64,000 nucleotides of DNA from an uncultured Trichococcus sp. (GTDB taxonomy: Bacteria; Bacillota; Bacilli; Lactobacillales; Aerococcaceae), in contig NZ_OY764015.1 in assembly GCF_963667775.1 (NCBI RefSeq), positions 1,009,168-1,073,167 on the forward strand, in the 5' to 3' direction. Position numbers and translations under genes: made by a program. The notes beneath the pieces are model-generated. The model was given only the letters and a program-made list of their open reading frames with translations. It did no database searches and was not told where the DNA came from. Shown here piece after piece: positions 25,871 through 34,930 of this stretch (position 1 is its first letter; each line of letters opens with the position of its first letter).

Positions 25871-25892
25871 TATACATCTTACAAGATATATA
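25871..25892. promoter_or_regulatory. 22-bp near-perfect palindrome upstream of the OhrR-like gene
   Basis: TATACATCTT-AC-AAGATATATA: ten-base arms with one mismatch around a two-base centre. It lies 40 bases upstream of the regulator's start, across a possible -10 region, the expected position for an autorepression operator. Confidence 0.6.
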
Positions 25893-25981
25893 TTAATCGA
25901 TAATATCCGGAAAGTAAAACAATCGCACTTAGCAGAGCTGAATAATCAGTTCATCATCCATCAGACCATTACGGGAGTAAG

Positions 25982-26016
25982 AAAAAAGGATCCAGAGCGG
26001 GTGCCCTGAATCCTTT
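25982..26016 (-). terminator. Terminator after sodA
   Basis: On the minus strand AAAGGAT...ATCCTTT with inner pairs CAG/CTG, followed by TTTTTTC; it lies 27 bases past the sodA stop. Confidence 0.75.
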
Positions 26017-26042
26017 AATTGGATTGCAATATCTTTTTTTGC

Positions 26043-26651
26043 TTATTTTGCAGCCGCTAAACGACGGTTGACTTCATCCCAGTTCACAAGGTTCCAGAAT
26101 GCTTTGATGTACTCAGGACGCACGTTCTTGTAGTTCAAGTAATAAGCATGCTCCCAGACATCAAGGCCTAAAATCGGCGTTTTGCCTTCGCTGATCGGTG
26201 AATCTTGATTTGGAGTGGAGGTGATTTCCAGTTTACCATCGGAAACTACGAGCCAAGCCCAACCTGATCCGAAACGGCCTGCAGCTGCTGCAGAGAATTT
26301 TTCTTTCATGGCATCAAAGCTGCCGAAAGCTTCTTCGATTCCATCCTTTACAGCTCCTGTAGGTTCTCCGCCCGCGTTGGGTGCCAAAACTGTCCAGAAC
26401 AAGCTGTGGTTTGCATGTCCACCACCATTATTTCTTACTGCTGTGCGGATATCCTCTGGAATGCTGTTTAAGTCAGCCAATAATTCCTCGATTGTTTTGT
26501 CCGATAATTCAGGATGTTTCTCCAACGCTGCATTCGCGTTTGTGATGTAGGCATTGTGGTGTTTCTCATGATGCAAATGCATCGTTTCCTCATCGATATA
26601 TGGTGTCAAAGCGTCGTACGCATAAGGTAATGCCGGTAATGTAAAAGCCAT
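26043..26651 (-). CDS. sodA: Superoxide dismutase, Mn/Fe family
   Basis: Cytoplasmic enzyme of 202 residues converting superoxide to oxygen and hydrogen peroxide. The four metal ligands are visible: His27 in MHLHHEKHH, His82 in [11 protein letters not shown], Asp164 and His168 in [11 protein letters not shown]. Gly-rich GGG before HANH and the Gln in TPNQDSP favour the manganese form. Start ATG follows TTTAGGAGGAA. It is monocistronic, with promoter and terminator. Manganese use fits the metal regulator at 36087. Confidence 0.97.
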   Translation of the reverse strand: MAFTLPALPYAYDALTPYIDEETMHLHHEKHHNAYITNANAALEKHPELSDKTIEELLADLNSIPEDIRTAVRNNGGGHANHSLFWTVLAPNAGGEPTGAVKDGIEEAFGSFDAMKEKFSAAAAGRFGSGWAWLVVSDGKLEITSTPNQDSPISEGKTPILGLDVWEHAYYLNYKNVRPEYIKAFWNLVNWDEVNRRLAAAK

Positions 26652-26695
26652 GTTAAATTCCTCCTAAAATAGTTTAGTGATTTCTGACTGATTTC

Positions 26696-26724
26696 ACTGT
26701 ATCATCATTTGCATACTTTATCAA
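26696..26724 (-). promoter_or_regulatory. Promoter of sodA
   Basis: TTGATA (26724-26719), 17-base spacer, TACAGT (26701-26696), 44 bases before the ATG. Confidence 0.6.
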
Positions 26725-26793
26725 AAATAATGCCTCGAAGCCGTAGCAATTTTTGATTGCTAAATGCATCCATTTTCGATAGACTGAGTTAGT

Positions 26794-27582
26794 ATGATGC
26801 AGAAAGCGGTGATCACAATTTCAATCTTCAATTTAATCAAAGATAGTTTTATGGAGCCAAAGCAATTACTGGGTGCCAAAACTTTAAAAAAGGGCGCGGC
26901 CTTTTTCCTCTTCTTCTTACTCTCATTGTCCGTCAGTATCCCCCTGTTTCTGGCTGGGTTCTCCACCTTGCAAAAATTTTCGGCGGATGCGGGTGTGATA
27001 GCGGAAAAAATACCTCCATTCACTATTGCGGACAGCGCCTTGCTGTTGGATGAGCCTATGGAAAAAGGTTTCATCCATAAAACCGACACGGTCCTGTTGG
27101 CTTTCGATAGTCAGGAAGTATACACACAGAGAGAACTCGAAAAAGAAATGTCATCGCCTGATCTGATTTTGAGCCTCGTCTTTTCAAAGGATGCTTTCAC
27201 CCTCTATGCTCAAGATGTCCCATTCAGCTTGCCGTACGAGCAGGCAGACGACATTACGGATGAGTCGTTCAAGAAATTGCTGCGCAATTTTTCGAGCGAT
27301 CAGTTTTTTTCCGGTGTAATCATGCTTTTGTTCAGTCTTTTCATCTCTTCATTCAGTGTACTGCTAACATTATTGATAATCGCGCTGTTCGCGAATGTAT
27401 TGACAGGATTTATGCGGAAGAAACTCCCTTTCCGTGAAATCCTGAAGATGGCACTGGTTGCCGCAGTAGTTCCGGTGCTGTTCTTCAGCTTTTTGAACGG
27501 ATTCAGCATCTATCCGACGATCCAGGATGAAGCGATAGCGCTCATCGGTATTTTCTATTGCTACAAGGCACTCAAGACTTAG
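26794..27582 (+). CDS. DUF1189 family membrane protein
   Basis: A protein of up to 262 residues: one N-terminal membrane helix (about 37-62), an extracytoplasmic domain of about 120 residues and three C-terminal helices (178-205, 222-242, 245-258). This matches DUF1189 proteins of Firmicutes (YufK-like layout), whose function is unknown to me. The start is uncertain: two ATG codons at 26794 and 26797 have only a weak site, a GTG at 26809 aligns best with the usual family N-terminus (ISIFNLIKDSF), and none has a clear ribosome site. It is divergent from sodA and has a strong terminator. Confidence 0.8.
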   Translation: MMQKAVITISIFNLIKDSFMEPKQLLGAKTLKKGAAFFLFFLLSLSVSIPLFLAGFSTLQKFSADAGVIAEKIPPFTIADSALLLDEPMEKGFIHKTDTVLLAFDSQEVYTQRELEKEMSSPDLILSLVFSKDAFTLYAQDVPFSLPYEQADDITDESFKKLLRNFSSDQFFSGVIMLLFSLFISSFSVLLTLLIIALFANVLTGFMRKKLPFREILKMALVAAVVPVLFFSFLNGFSIYPTIQDEAIALIGIFYCYKALKT

Positions 27583-27625
27583 CAGGAAAGCAGTAATTTT
27601 TCGGAGACATCTGGCTCCTGACGAA

Positions 27626-27673
27626 AAATAGGCCGCAGCACCTGATCGAAAGATCAGGTGCTGCGGCCTATTT
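27626..27673. terminator. Bidirectional terminator with 22-base arms
   Basis: Perfect arms 27626-27647 and 27652-27673 (core GGCCGCAGCACCTGATC) around a GAAA loop, between the convergent DUF1189 and cshB genes. A second inverted pair (TTTTTCG ... CGAAAAA) lies just before it. Confidence 0.9.
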
Positions 27674-27737
27674 GATTATATTGTTGGCCAACTGCAGGGG
27701 TAAGCCCTGAACAAACCCATTCCGTTTTTCTTATCTT

Positions 27738-29054
27738 TTATCCGTGGCTGCGGGTTTTGCTTGCTCTTCTTTTGCGCTTCTGCTGGCTGGCGATATTTTC
27801 TTTCAATTTACGTTTGTATCCTGGCTTCACTTGTTTCTTAGCCTTGTTTACCATTCCGCGGATGCGGTGATCAGGTTCCAATTGACTTGGAGCGTTTCTC
27901 ATCTCTCGGCGTTTTCTTTCATAGGTTTCGACCAGTTGATCTTTTTCGATAGCAACCGGTTTGAAAACAATGCCATATTTTTCCAAGTCATCGATAGCTT
28001 TTTCCTCACCCGGTGCGTACAGAGTGATTGCAGTCCCTTTTAGGTTGCTGCGTCCCGTTCTGCCCGTACGGTGAACGAAGAATTCCATGTCCTTCGGCAA
28101 TTCATAGTTGATGACATGCGAAACACCTTCGATGTCGATGCCGCGCGCCGCCAAATCGGTAGCCACCATGAACTGATACTCCAGATTGTGGACTCTTCTC
28201 ATGATGCGTTTGCGTTCACGAGCAGGCACATCGCCATGCAAGACTGCAGGCTGGATGCCACGTTGTCTCAGTCCGTCAGCGATTTCCTCGGCATTTTGTT
28301 TTGTATTGGCAAAAATCAACGCCAGATACGGTTCCCCCATCGTCAACACTTGGTAGAGAACATCAATTTTTGCTTGTCCTTTAGTGGACAACAACAGGTT
28401 ATCGATTGCCGGTGCAATGATGTGTTCCGGTTTCAGCTGGACCACGACAGGGTTTTCGACGTATTTCTTCAAGAAACCCTTCAGTTTCTCAGGAATCGTG
28501 GCGGAGAATACCAGCATCTGGAGTTTCTCCGGCAAGCGGCCGGCAATCTGATCGACATCATGCAGGAAGCCTAGATCCAGTGTCATATCCGCCTCATCAA
28601 TGACCATTTTGGATGCAGTATGGATCTTCAATGCCTGTTCGTTGACCAGGTCAAGGATCCTGCCGGGAGTTCCAATAACGATATGCGGTTGGTTGTTGAC
28701 TAGTTTTGACATTTGACGTTTCTTGTCTGTGCCACCTACGTAACTGACGATACGGATTTCTTCGGGCGCGTTCAAGACCAGCTGACTGGCTGTTTGGTAC
28801 AATTGCTCAGCTAGCTCACGGCTTGGCGAAGTGATGACAACCTGTACTTCATTTTTTGCTGGATCGATGGCGTCGATCAAAGGCAGCAAAAAGCTGTGGC
28901 TTTTGCCTGTTCCAGTCTGCGATTGTCCAATCACGCTCTTGCCGGTCCGAATGATCGGGATAATTTGTTTTTGGATATCGGTCGGTTCTTTGAAATTCAA
29001 TTTGCTGATTGCCTCCAGCAAAAATGGCTTCAATTGAAAGTCTTTAAATTCCAC
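27738..29054 (-). CDS. cshB: DEAD-box RNA helicase CshB-like
   Basis: ATP-dependent RNA helicase of 438 residues used in cold adaptation, ribosome assembly or RNA decay. Motifs in order: Q motif EPTDIQKQIIP, motif I SQTGTGKS, Ia SPSRELAEQ, II VIDEADM (here D-E-A-D), III FSATIPE, IV LIFANTKQ, V ATDLAARGIDIEGVSHVINYE, VI HRTGRTGR. The C-terminal tail is Lys/Arg-rich (KQVKPGYKRKLKENIASQQK). The start is GTG at 29054 behind AAGAGGTG; the frame is open further up but without a site. Length and motifs match Bacillus CshB (YqfR). A palindrome sits at its promoter. Confidence 0.93.
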   Translation of the reverse strand: MEFKDFQLKPFLLEAISKLNFKEPTDIQKQIIPIIRTGKSVIGQSQTGTGKSHSFLLPLIDAIDPAKNEVQVVITSPSRELAEQLYQTASQLVLNAPEEIRIVSYVGGTDKKRQMSKLVNNQPHIVIGTPGRILDLVNEQALKIHTASKMVIDEADMTLDLGFLHDVDQIAGRLPEKLQMLVFSATIPEKLKGFLKKYVENPVVVQLKPEHIIAPAIDNLLLSTKGQAKIDVLYQVLTMGEPYLALIFANTKQNAEEIADGLRQRGIQPAVLHGDVPARERKRIMRRVHNLEYQFMVATDLAARGIDIEGVSHVINYELPKDMEFFVHRTGRTGRSNLKGTAITLYAPGEEKAIDDLEKYGIVFKPVAIEKDQLVETYERKRREMRNAPSQLEPDHRIRGMVNKAKKQVKPGYKRKLKENIASQQKRKRRASKTRSHG

Positions 29055-29097
29055 GTTTACACCTCTTGTTTTTCTTCTGCGTATTTTATGCCTTACC

Positions 29098-29103
29098 ATT
29101 ATA
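29098..29103 (-). promoter_or_regulatory. Extended -10 promoter of cshB
   Basis: TGT-TATAAT on the minus strand (TATAAT at 29103-29098) with no good -35 box; the TGn extension is present. Confidence 0.5.
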
Positions 29104-29113
29104 ACACATGCAG

Positions 29114-29127
29114 AAGGTTTAAACCTT
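29114..29127. promoter_or_regulatory. 14-bp perfect palindrome at the -35 position of cshB
   Basis: AAGGTTTAAACCTT covers the place where the -35 box of cshB should be. It could be an operator; a few such perfect 14-mers are expected by chance in a window of this size. Confidence 0.35.
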
Positions 29128-29224
29128 AATTTCAAATAAGAATATGAAAACCGAACCCGTAAATTTATTCGCAATATAATTATACGAAAGAAAGAAGGCA
29201 CTCCTCAAAAGACACCGTGGTTAT

Positions 29225-29240
29225 GAAAACAGACGTTTTC
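29225..29240. promoter_or_regulatory. Inverted repeat upstream of the zwf promoter
   Basis: GAAAAC-AGAC-GTTTTC ends five bases before the -35 box of zwf, a position used by activators. Confidence 0.35.
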
Positions 29241-29245
29241 TTTCA

Positions 29246-29274
29246 TTGCCAACGCTAAATGATAATAGTATAAT
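29246..29274 (+). promoter_or_regulatory. Promoter of zwf
   Basis: TTGCCA (29246-29251), 17-base spacer, perfect TATAAT (29269-29274), 46 bases before the ATG. Confidence 0.75.
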
Positions 29275-29320
29275 GATATAATGAATAAAATCTAATCATA
29301 CTAATAAAGGGGGGCATATA

Positions 29321-30841
29321 ATGATTACCCAAAATACTGCTTTATTCACTATTTTCGGAGCAACTGGTGATTTGGCTCACCGCAAACTGTATCCATCATT
29401 ATTTCGCTTATACAAAAAAGGATTCATCAAAGATAATTTTGCCGTTATCGGAACAGCTAGACGAGATTGGTCCGATGAACATTTCCGTGAAGTGGTCTTG
29501 GATTCCATCGAAGATTTGATTGAAGATAAGGAAGACGCGGTTTCTTTCGCAACTCATTTCTATTATATCGCACACAACGTCAACGACTCGGAACACTATA
29601 TCAAATTGAAGATCTTGTCCGAATCTTTGGATGCCAAGTATTCGCTGTCAGGGAACCGCATTTTTTATCTGGCGATGTCTCCGGAATTTTTCGGCATCAT
29701 TGCCGAAAAACTGAAGGAACAAAAATTGCTGACGGAAGACGGATTCAACCGTTTGATCATCGAAAAGCCTTTCGGGCGCGATTTCGAATCCGCGGATGCG
29801 CTGAACACCAAGTTGCGCAAATCGTTTGATGAAAACCAAATCTTCCGCATCGATCATTATTTGGGCAAAGAAATGGTGCAGAACATCTCCGCTGTCCGAT
29901 TCTCCAATATGATTTTCGAATCGCTGTGGAACAACAAATACATCGATAACGTCCAGATCACCCTATCCGAGACTGTTGGCGTGGAAGAACGCGGCGCTTA
30001 CTACGATAACAATGGTGCTTTGCGCGATATGGTGCAAAATCATATCCTTCAGATCGTCGCTTTGTTGGTCATGGAACCACCGCTGTCTCTGCAAGGTGAA
30101 GATATCCGCTCCGAGAAAATAAAGGCGCTTCGTTCCCTGCGTCTGTACAATACGCCGGAAGAGGTCAACCGCAACTTTATCCGGGCGCAATACGCCGGAA
30201 ACCCCGCAAAAGCTTTGCAAGCTTACCGGGAAGAGCCGAACGTCGATCCAGCATCGTCAACGGAAACCTTTGTGGCCGGAAAAATTTTAGTCGATAACTT
30301 CCGTTGGAAAGGTGTTCCCTTCTATATCCGCACAGGTAAACAGATGGCTTCCAAAGAAACCTACATCCATATCCAGTTCAAGCACGTTTCGATGAACATC
30401 TTCCCGACAGAAAATGTCGAAGAAATCGCTGAACCGAATGTACTGACCATCCACGTTTCACCTTTGGAAGGCTTCTCTCTGCGGCTGAACGCAAAACGGG
30501 TCGGCCAAGGAACCGAGATGAAGAACATCCGTATGCATCACATCTACGATGAGGAGACGCAGGCAAACAGCCCCGAAGCATATGAACGCCTCTTATTGGA
30601 TTGCCTGAACGGCGATCCGACAAACTTTTCCCACTGGGATGAGGTCGCGCAGTCTTGGCACTTCATTGATCAGATCCGTAAAGTGTGGGATGCCCAAGAA
30701 GATTGCACGGATAGCCTTTTTGCTTATGAAAGCCACTCGATGGGACCAAAAGAGAGCGACACTTTGCTTGAACAGGACGGATTCAACTGGACTGAATTCA
30801 ACTGGAGCCAAAGTTACAAAGAGAAACAGGAAAAAGAATAA
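29321..30841 (+). CDS. zwf: Glucose-6-phosphate 1-dehydrogenase
   Basis: First enzyme of the oxidative pentose phosphate pathway: oxidises glucose 6-phosphate to 6-phosphogluconolactone with NADP. Residues 10-20 carry the nucleotide loop GATGDLAHRKLYPSLF, and the catalytic signature RIDHYLGKEMVQNI (about residues 184-197) contains the substrate-binding Asp-His-Tyr-Leu-Gly-Lys set; EKPFGRDFESA precedes it. Length 506 is standard. Ribosome site AAAGGGGGGC precedes the ATG. Monocistronic; gnd is about 19 kb away, and no lactonase gene is in the window. Confidence 0.98.
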   Translation: MITQNTALFTIFGATGDLAHRKLYPSLFRLYKKGFIKDNFAVIGTARRDWSDEHFREVVLDSIEDLIEDKEDAVSFATHFYYIAHNVNDSEHYIKLKILSESLDAKYSLSGNRIFYLAMSPEFFGIIAEKLKEQKLLTEDGFNRLIIEKPFGRDFESADALNTKLRKSFDENQIFRIDHYLGKEMVQNISAVRFSNMIFESLWNNKYIDNVQITLSETVGVEERGAYYDNNGALRDMVQNHILQIVALLVMEPPLSLQGEDIRSEKIKALRSLRLYNTPEEVNRNFIRAQYAGNPAKALQAYREEPNVDPASSTETFVAGKILVDNFRWKGVPFYIRTGKQMASKETYIHIQFKHVSMNIFPTENVEEIAEPNVLTIHVSPLEGFSLRLNAKRVGQGTEMKNIRMHHIYDEETQANSPEAYERLLLDCLNGDPTNFSHWDEVAQSWHFIDQIRKVWDAQEDCTDSLFAYESHSMGPKESDTLLEQDGFNWTEFNWSQSYKEKQEKE

Positions 30842-30845
30842 GGCT

Positions 30846-30890
30846 AAAGGCCGGAAAAAAGCATCGTTTCGCTTTTTTCCGGCCTTTTTT
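30846..30890. terminator. Bidirectional terminator between zwf and nrnA
   Basis: Arms AAAGGCCGGAAAAAAGC (30846-30862) and GCTTTTTTCCGGCCTTT (30871-30887) followed by more T, between convergent genes. Confidence 0.85.
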
Positions 30891-30908
30891 CGATGCAAAT
30901 TTGCTACA

Positions 30909-31871
30909 TCAATGCGTGTTCTGCCATTCGATCGCCAATTCTTCCAATTCCAAAATGATGTCGTTTATTTCCGACTCATCCTTCGCGTTCGCGCCGCTCG
31001 CAAGCGGATGACCGCCGCCGCCGTGCCGTTTGGCGACCTCATTGATGATCGGACCTTTTGAGCGCAGTCTGCAGCGGTACGTGCCGTTGGGCTGCTCCAC
31101 AAAAATCCCCCAGCATAACACGCCCTCCACTGTGCCCGGCAAGGGAACAACTGGAGCGGTGTCGCTGTCGACCGCACCGAATTTCCCAAGTATTTCCTGG
31201 GAGAGGATGATGCTGGCAACCCCGACGTCATTGATTGTCAAACTCTGCAGGACGAACCCTGATAAATTGGCTGTTTTCAATGAATTCGTGTTCATCATTT
31301 GACTGATGTCCGACGCGGAAAAATCAAAATGCATCAGTTTCGAGGCTATCTCCATGGTCACTGACGTAGTCGCCGGATAGAGGAATCTGCCCGTATCGCC
31401 GACGATGCCGGCATAGAGCAGTCGCGCAGCTGCATCATTCATCGGCAATTTATCCCCAGTTGAAAAGGAAATTTTTGCGATGATTTCGCTGCTGCTGCTG
31501 GCTTGCGTCTCCACCAGGCAAATATCTCCGTAAGGATCTTCGTTCGGATGATGATCGATTTTGATCAAATAATTCCCGTTGACAAAGCGTTTGTCGCTGA
31601 CTCTTGGCTGATTCGCGGTATCCGTGACGATCACTAGGGCGCCTTCATAGGCCTCATCCGGAATGGTGTCCATGCTGCCGAGGTAGGAAAGACTGTCTTC
31701 ATTTTCTCCGACAACGAACACTTTCTTCTCAGGATAGGCTTGCCTGATCAAGCTGGCGAGGCCATTCTGTGAACCCAGCGCGTCCGGATCCGGACGCAGG
31801 TGCCGATGGATGATGATGGTGGCGTACGCTTGAATCTTATTGACTATATCTATATAAATCGGATTTAACAC
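30909..31871 (-). CDS. nrnA: DHH-family nanoRNase/pAp phosphatase NrnA
   Basis: Cytoplasmic enzyme of 320 residues that degrades RNA dinucleotides and oligoribonucleotides of a few bases and dephosphorylates 3'-phosphoadenosine 5'-phosphate. Metal motifs HRHLRPDPDALGS (residues 22-34), the Asp in VTDTA, and the DHH box KIDHHPNED are all present; the DHHA1 domain ends with GGGGHPLASGA. The start is GTG at 31871 after GGGGGTGAAC, 11 bases past the ytoI stop. The ytoI-nrnA pairing is the same as in Bacillus (ytoI, ytqI). Confidence 0.95.
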   Translation of the reverse strand: MLNPIYIDIVNKIQAYATIIIHRHLRPDPDALGSQNGLASLIRQAYPEKKVFVVGENEDSLSYLGSMDTIPDEAYEGALVIVTDTANQPRVSDKRFVNGNYLIKIDHHPNEDPYGDICLVETQASSSSEIIAKISFSTGDKLPMNDAAARLLYAGIVGDTGRFLYPATTSVTMEIASKLMHFDFSASDISQMMNTNSLKTANLSGFVLQSLTINDVGVASIILSQEILGKFGAVDSDTAPVVPLPGTVEGVLCWGIFVEQPNGTYRCRLRSKGPIINEVAKRHGGGGHPLASGANAKDESEINDIILELEELAIEWQNTH

Positions 31872-31882
31872 TTGTTCACCCC

Positions 31883-33205
31883 CTATGATTTTTCCATCAG
31901 TTGGCAAATGACGATTGCTTTACTGACCAGCGAATTTTCCAAATAAACTTCAACATCCAATTTGGATGATCTTCTGCCCAACTCCAATATTTTAGAACGT
32001 ATCTCAATGATGCTGTCAATCTGGATCATCTTCAATTGATAGATGTCCATCTGCTCGATCACCGCATTCCGTTTTTGCAACGTGTACAAAATTTTCTTGG
32101 TTGTGCTTGCCAATACTTCACTTAGCACACCGAATGACACGGTCCCAAGACTATTCGTCATTTGAGGTGTAATCCTGAAACGATAAGCAGGTATGCTGTC
32201 GCCTTCTTCCAAGTTGGTCAAAGATAGGTTTTCTACGACTTGGTCCTCAATCGTATTGCCGACCTGCGGCTGGCGCTGCGCAAGTTGCATGGCCTTCATG
32301 ACATCCTGGCGGGAAATGATGCCGAGCAATTGCAGGTTATCTTTCACCACCGGCATCACCTCCAAGCCATCCCAGATCATTCGGTGCGCCACGCTCGCGA
32401 CACTCATGTGCGTTTTTGCGACTATCGGATCCCGAGTCATTACCCGCTCAAGCGAAAGAGTATCCGCCTTTCCAAGGATGTCCTTCGCAGTGATGATTCC
32501 TACAAGCCGCATATTATGATTGACGATCGGGAAACGCGAGTGTGTGCTTTCGGTATTGAGATTTCGGTACTGGAAAACGGTGTCATCCAGTGAAAGATAC
32601 TTCGTCTCATCAATCGATGTATAGATATCCTCCACCAGCATAATTTCCTTTTTGATCAGTTGATCCGTCATGGCGCGGTTGATCATTGTCGCCACAGTGA
32701 AGGTGTCATAGGTCGTGCGCAGGATCGGCATTTCGACCTGATCCGCCAAATGGACGATGCTCTCATCCGTGTCGAATCCCCCCGTAATCAGTACCGCCGC
32801 CCCCTTCTCCAATGCAAATTCCTGGATATCGTTCCGGTTACCGACGATCATCAGCGATCCGGGTGAAATGTATCGCTCCATGGCTTCGCGTTGCATTGCA
32901 CCGATGATGAATTTGCTCAAAGTCTTGTCCAGACCTTTCTTACCGCCCAAAATATCCCCGTCGATGATTTTGCATATCTGCCCGAAAGTCAGCGTCTCGA
33001 TGTTCTCTTTCGACTTGCGTTCGATCCGGATGGTGCCCACACGTTCGATTGTTGAAACCAGTCCGATGTTCTCGGCATCCTTGATGGCCCGGTATGCTGT
33101 CCCTTCAGACATGTTCAAATTTTTTGCTATCGTGCGGACGGAAAGTTTTTCTCCGACCGGCATCGTTTCGATGTATTGAATGATTTGCTCGTGTTTCGTT
33201 GCCAT
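31883..33205 (-). CDS. YtoI-like CBS/DRTGG/HTH protein
   Basis: A 440-residue cytoplasmic regulator-like protein. Order: winged HTH of GntR type (residues 1-62, IAKNLNMSEGTAYRAIKDAE), DRTGG domain (about 70-185), two CBS modules (about 195-310, RFPIVNHNMRLVGIITAKD and VMPVVKDNLQLLGIISRQD) and a C-terminal hotdog-fold thioesterase-like domain (about 330-435). CBS pairs usually bind adenine nucleotides. It lies between ytkL and nrnA as in Bacillus. Coupling to NrnA suggests control by a nucleotide such as pAp or a dinucleotide, which is speculation. Start ATG follows GGGAGTACACT. Confidence 0.9.
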   Translation of the reverse strand: MATKHEQIIQYIETMPVGEKLSVRTIAKNLNMSEGTAYRAIKDAENIGLVSTIERVGTIRIERKSKENIETLTFGQICKIIDGDILGGKKGLDKTLSKFIIGAMQREAMERYISPGSLMIVGNRNDIQEFALEKGAAVLITGGFDTDESIVHLADQVEMPILRTTYDTFTVATMINRAMTDQLIKKEIMLVEDIYTSIDETKYLSLDDTVFQYRNLNTESTHSRFPIVNHNMRLVGIITAKDILGKADTLSLERVMTRDPIVAKTHMSVASVAHRMIWDGLEVMPVVKDNLQLLGIISRQDVMKAMQLAQRQPQVGNTIEDQVVENLSLTNLEEGDSIPAYRFRITPQMTNSLGTVSFGVLSEVLASTTKKILYTLQKRNAVIEQMDIYQLKMIQIDSIIEIRSKILELGRRSSKLDVEVYLENSLVSKAIVICQLMEKS

Positions 33206-33229
33206 AGTGTACTCCCTTACTTTCTCTAT

Positions 33230-33910
33230 TTATAGTGAAATGAAATCTCCCGGTTGCATGATGAGACCGACTCCCTCATCCAGAAGGGACAGAAAATCAT
33301 TCGGATCCTGCTTGATCAAAGGAAAAGTATTGTAGTGGATCGGAACCGCAATTCGGGGTTCTAGAAACGTAACCGCTTTGGCGGCATCTTTCGGCCCCAT
33401 TGTATAGTTATCCCCGATCGGCAGAAACGCCACATCGATCGGATAATCTTCCCCTATCAGTTTCATGTCGGAAAACAGCGCTGTATCGCCCGCATGATAG
33501 ATTGTTTTCCCTTCAGCGTTCAGGAGGATCCCGCTTGCCAATCCAAACGTATACGGCAAGCCATCGACAGTCATGGCCGAACCATGGATCGCTTGTGTCA
33601 GTTTCACATATCCGAAGTCGAATAGATGCCCTCCTCCCGGTTGCATGCCATGTGTACGGAATCCTTTCGAGGCAAAATAGCCCGCTAGTTCAACCGTCGA
33701 AATAATCAGCGGATTTGTTCTGCGTGCGATTTTCTCTGTATCACCGACATGATCACCGTGTGCGTGTGTCAACAGGATCACATCGCAAGGAACCGCATCC
33801 GGATCCAGGTCGCTCAGTGGGTTTCCTGATATGAACGGATCAATCAGCAGATGCTTTTGTCCTGCTGTTTCAATACATACGCAAGATTGACCGTGAAAAG
33901 ATATCCTCAT
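33230..33910 (-). CDS. Metal-dependent hydrolase, UPF0173 (YtkL-like)
   Basis: Metallo-beta-lactamase fold hydrolase of 226 residues. The metal motif HAHGDH ([11 protein letters not shown]), downstream His in [11 protein letters not shown], Asp in YHAGDTALF and final His in VPIHYNTFP are the five ligand positions. UPF0173 proteins have no firm substrate known to me. The start is ATG 33910 after GTGAGG; an ATG at 33922 is less well placed. It is the first gene of the ytkL-ytoI-nrnA unit, with a promoter upstream and 24 bases to ytoI. Confidence 0.92.
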   Translation of the reverse strand: MRISFHGQSCVCIETAGQKHLLIDPFISGNPLSDLDPDAVPCDVILLTHAHGDHVGDTEKIARRTNPLIISTVELAGYFASKGFRTHGMQPGGGHLFDFGYVKLTQAIHGSAMTVDGLPYTFGLASGILLNAEGKTIYHAGDTALFSDMKLIGEDYPIDVAFLPIGDNYTMGPKDAAKAVTFLEPRIAVPIHYNTFPLIKQDPNDFLSLLDEGVGLIMQPGDFISL

Positions 33911-33956
33911 CTGATTCCTCACCTTTCTCTGTGAAAAACTGTATTATTCAGTGCTC

Positions 33957-33986
33957 ATCGTATCATGAAACAGTTCATTAGTACAA
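33957..33986 (-). promoter_or_regulatory. Promoter of the ytkL-ytoI-nrnA unit
   Basis: TTGTAC (33986-33981), 18-base spacer, TACGAT (33962-33957) with a TGA just before the -10 box. Confidence 0.5.
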
Positions 33987-34019
33987 CGAAAAGCGAGCGA
34001 TATTATTTTGTTTTGCCTA

Positions 34020-34056
34020 CATTAAAAGGCCCTCCGCATGGAAGGCCTTTTTAATG
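34020..34056 (-). terminator. Terminator after the ZIP transporter gene
   Basis: ATTAAAAGGCC...GGCCTTTTTAAT hairpin with TCC/GGA inner pairs, ten bases past the ZIP gene stop. Confidence 0.8.
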
Positions 34057-34065
34057 TGCTATTCA

Positions 34066-34887
34066 TCACCCTAAGGCAACGTCAAGGACCATCATGACTG
34101 TGAAGCCGACCATAAGTCCCATCGTGGCGATATCGCTGTTGCCGTTCGTTTGCGACTCCGGAATCAGTTCCTCGACGACAACAAAAATCATGGCTCCAGC
34201 AGCGAATGCGAGCGCGTACGGTAAAATCGCACTCATGGATATTACGGCAGCTGCCCCGATGACAGCCGCAATCGGTTCAACGATGGCAGAAAGCTGGCCG
34301 TAATTAAAGGCTTTCAGCCTGCTGTTTCCATCAGCCCGGATCGGCATGGACAATGCGGATCCCTCGGGTATGTTCTGAATACCGATACCGATCGCCAAGC
34401 CGATGGCACTCAACAGCGTATTATCCTGGGATATACCGGCTGCGACCGCCCCAAACCCGACTCCGACTGCCAATCCTTCCGGTATGTTATGGATCGTGAT
34501 CGCAAGAAACAACAACAGATTTCGGGAAGCTTGCGTCTGCGGCCCTTCCCGGTTTTCCATAGGTTCACCCAGATGCAGATGGGGAACGATTTTATCGGTC
34601 ATGCGCAGGAATACGCCCCCCAACAGAAATCCGATTGATGCCGGAACCCACGATAAGGCGCCGTAGCCGTTCTCCTCGGCATGGGAAATGGACGGAGCCA
34701 ACAATGACCAGAACGACGCCGCTATCATGACCCCGGCAGCGAAGCCGCTCATGACATCAAGAACTTTGCGGTTGACGGATTTGAAGAAAAACACGAATGA
34801 AGCACCGATGATGGTACAACCCCAAGTGAACAATCCCGCTATGAATGCTTGCATAACTGGATTTAATTGACTGAATGACTCTAACAT
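34066..34887 (-). CDS. ZIP family divalent metal transporter
   Basis: A 273-residue importer with eight membrane helices, expected to carry Zn, Mn or Fe into the cytoplasm. The binuclear metal site is plain: [15 protein letters not shown] in helix 4 and [13 protein letters not shown] in helix 5, with E-x-x-P-E (EELIPES) in a later helix. A His-containing loop (PHLHLGE) lies between helices 3 and 4. The start is ATG 34887 after AAAGGGGAG. It is the last gene of the regulator-dinB-ZIP unit, so control by the DtxR-family regulator is likely by context. Confidence 0.93.
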   Translation of the reverse strand: MLESFSQLNPVMQAFIAGLFTWGCTIIGASFVFFFKSVNRKVLDVMSGFAAGVMIAASFWSLLAPSISHAEENGYGALSWVPASIGFLLGGVFLRMTDKIVPHLHLGEPMENREGPQTQASRNLLLFLAITIHNIPEGLAVGVGFGAVAAGISQDNTLLSAIGLAIGIGIQNIPEGSALSMPIRADGNSRLKAFNYGQLSAIVEPIAAVIGAAAVISMSAILPYALAFAAGAMIFVVVEELIPESQTNGNSDIATMGLMVGFTVMMVLDVALG

Positions 34888-34930
34888 AATTTTTATCTCC
34901 CCTTTATAATGTAATGATGAGTGATTTCTT

